DNA from: Echinococcus granulosus
Lineage: Eukaryota > Platyhelminthes > Cestoda > Cyclophyllidea > Taeniidae
Direction: 5' to 3'
Assembly (NCBI RefSeq): GCF_000524195.1
Contig: NW_020170400.1
Span: 1,000,347 to 1,064,346, forward strand
Length of the DNA: 64,000 bases
Of this stretch, positions 62,091 through 64,000 are shown piece after piece (position 1 is the first letter of the stretch; every line of letters begins with the position of its first letter). The notes beneath the pieces were generated by a model. The model saw nothing but the letters and a program-made list of their open reading frames with translations, did no database searches and was not told the DNA's origin. Position numbers and translations under genes: made by a program.

Positions 62091-64000
62091 GAATTCCTTT
62101 AGCAAAATAGTTCTTTTTTAAATCCTCCACCGACGTCGATACGACATTAAAAACCACAATTTCTTTTAATGTGTTTGATGACACTGTTGGAATATAGAAT
62201 GTCCTTAAATATGATTCTGACAGCATCCAAGATATGACCCAAGTTCCGGAGGACCTCGGCAGACAGTTGATCGAGTTCAGATGTTCAATGAGGCATTTAC
62301 GATGGCTTTGCGTTTGATTTCCATAGCATTACATCGATTTGTTTACTCAGGCAGGAGTCAAGGTGAACGGATGTATCTACCCTCTTCCTCTATCGCTTAT
62401 TAACATTTTCCTCATCATTGGGACACTTCTCAAGTAAACCAAGAATCAAAACCGCTTGGTGGCCCTATAACAGCCACTCTGCAGCACTTCGTTCTTTGAT
62501 GCCGTGTAAGATACCTAACCTACGGTTTCGACTTGATTTACAACTCTTTGATAAGCTCCGGCTTCTCCATTTTAGCACATGCAAACTCAAAACTACTCTT
62601 GTTGTCAGTACACAGAGAAGGCGTTTATACCAGTCGCTCTCAAGGGACTGGAAGGATCCGTGCGGCCGGATACATTAATTAGGATTAATACGGCACATTT
62701 TTTAAGCCATTCTCGATGCTTTCGAGTAATTTCTGAATTGAATTATTTCATGAAAGCTTGTTAAAAGTTAAATAGAGTTATATCATCGGGTGCTAATCGA
62801 GGGTGAGGAGGTTTGACATTTGCCTTTTAAGTGAACCTTTGTTGGTGAAATTTGTATTATTACGCACACAGCTATTCAACAAGCTTAGCTAGCCGAACTG
62901 CCTGCTTGGAGGCTACGTAGATGGTGGGGTGGTAAGCTTACCTAACAGGTGCCTGTCGATCAGATAGCTATGCAGGAAGTCACGGCCTACGCTGATGCAT
63001 TTACCAGTCTCTGATAGCAAGAGGCGACGCTGCAGTTACCATTCTGATCATGCTTTTATCAGTGAGGCGACCGAGCAATGACCTTTTAAGTCAGTGTACT
63101 TCACAAAAGCTCGCTACTTTATCTTACCCAACGGCCTCGTGAGATTTTGTAGTAGACAAACGACCCTTGTCTTGGACGCTTCAAACACCACAACTTGGGT
63201 AATTGGACACTTCTATACGTAAAGATGGATCAAATGACTAATTTATTGACAAGGCCTCAACCAAAATTTGCCTACACTGACGCATCAAATTGAAAAGATA
63301 AGAAGTACAATTGAGCAAATTCAAGGTGACTCAAATTTTCAAGATGAAACTCTTTGTAATACCTAGTAAAAAGGCGAGGATAAAGTCATCAAATAGGTGA
63401 TCAGTAATTTGCTTTCATTTTACACCATTACCACGAAGATACTACTTAAACACTGATATACAAGCAAAGATGATACTTGAATTCATAATTTATACAAGGA
63501 AAGCGCAAATTCGTGAGGAGGTTATATATTAAATTTTCAAATTTTTACACTGAATCACCGTTGAGTGGAAAGGGAAGTTAAGCTTGATGAATATTAGGAA
63601 AATCAGAGTTGACAAACAACAAAATTTTTCAACTTCTTGAGCAGTCTTATTTGAAAAGAATTTTGGCCCACCCAATTTGTTGCAAACATTGCGTTTTAAG
63701 GCGGTCAAAAACATGTTTTACAAAAAGCAAACACAAAAAACGTATTCATTTAGTTAAGTAAAAGAACTTCAATTGATGTCACAAACTATGCAGACTTCCA
63801 CCTTTTCACTTACTAGCAAATTAGAAATGCTATAACCTCAAAACAAAAGCATGACAAAATATTTCACATTCCCCAGAATTAAAAGTAGGATGTTGCAAGT
63901 GCCTTTTTGTTGACGAAAAAAATGTGGCTTTACTCAAGTAATACCAAATTTCAAAGGCAAAAGTTTTAGATTGAAATCCTAATCACTGCTCTATTAAAGC

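Larger units (their letters stand above)
60167..64000. other. Gene-poor right end
   Basis: No gene could be supported. It contains the ETS 3' UTR, a pyrimidine-rich tract at 60215-60260, a two-frame minus-strand coding-like stretch at 60867-61314, and a CCAT-rich tract at 61935-62090. The rest is AT-rich and featureless by eye. Confidence 0.4.

Noticed and set aside
1..64000. CRISPR arrays, operons, prokaryotic mobile elements, rRNA genes
   Set aside because: The DNA is clearly eukaryotic nuclear sequence. No regularly spaced identical repeats or ribosomal RNA segments were seen.

Overview
This window is nuclear DNA from a multicellular eukaryote. The genes are split by GT-AG introns and encode metazoan families: an SLC22 transporter, ANKRD50, a SHP2-type tyrosine phosphatase, RCC1L, DAP3/mS29 and an ETS transcription factor. 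Intron sizes are strongly bimodal, with many of 35-83 nt and others of 3-5 kb, and dispersed short repeats sit between and inside genes. This fits a parasitic flatworm and most likely a tapeworm, but the lineage call is inference from gene structure because no species marker was recognised.

Layout, left to right. Positions 1-175 are one copy of a dispersed repeat (family R1). A single-exon SLC22-like transporter lies at 1604-3361 (+). Positions 6066-38940 (-) are one large ANKRD50-like gene of ten coding exons whose phases and ankyrin repeats join without a break (1,838 codons). Its introns hold repeat families R1, R2 and R3, a 100-N assembly gap, and one small ORF with a signal peptide. Divergent from it, 1.4 kb away, is a SHP2/Corkscrew-type phosphatase at 40342-45633 (+). 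Tail to tail with that lies RCC1L at 46722-49089 (-), followed on the same strand by DAP3 at 50101-51498 (-). Divergent from DAP3 is an ETS-domain transcription factor at 57358-60166 (+), with a possible first exon at 52391-52514. From 60.2 kb to the end no gene could be supported, only a two-frame coding-like remnant near 61 kb and simple repeats.

Relations between genes. RCC1L and DAP3 are neighbours on the same strand, and both belong to mitochondrial ribosome biology. The phosphatase keeps both SH2 domains, the autoinhibitory contact residues, the WPD loop, the Q loop and one YTN-type Grb2-docking motif, so receptor tyrosine kinase/Ras signalling is its likely role. ANKRD50 would act in endosomal sorting. 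The rest is ordinary housekeeping or developmental gene content. I found no evidence for a wholly new gene system. The more unusual signals are the three repeat families, a DAP3 P-loop lacking its lysine, two competing open frames in the ETS gene, introns as short as 35 nt, an orphan secreted ORF, and a match of about 15 nt to the spliced-leader core as I remember it.
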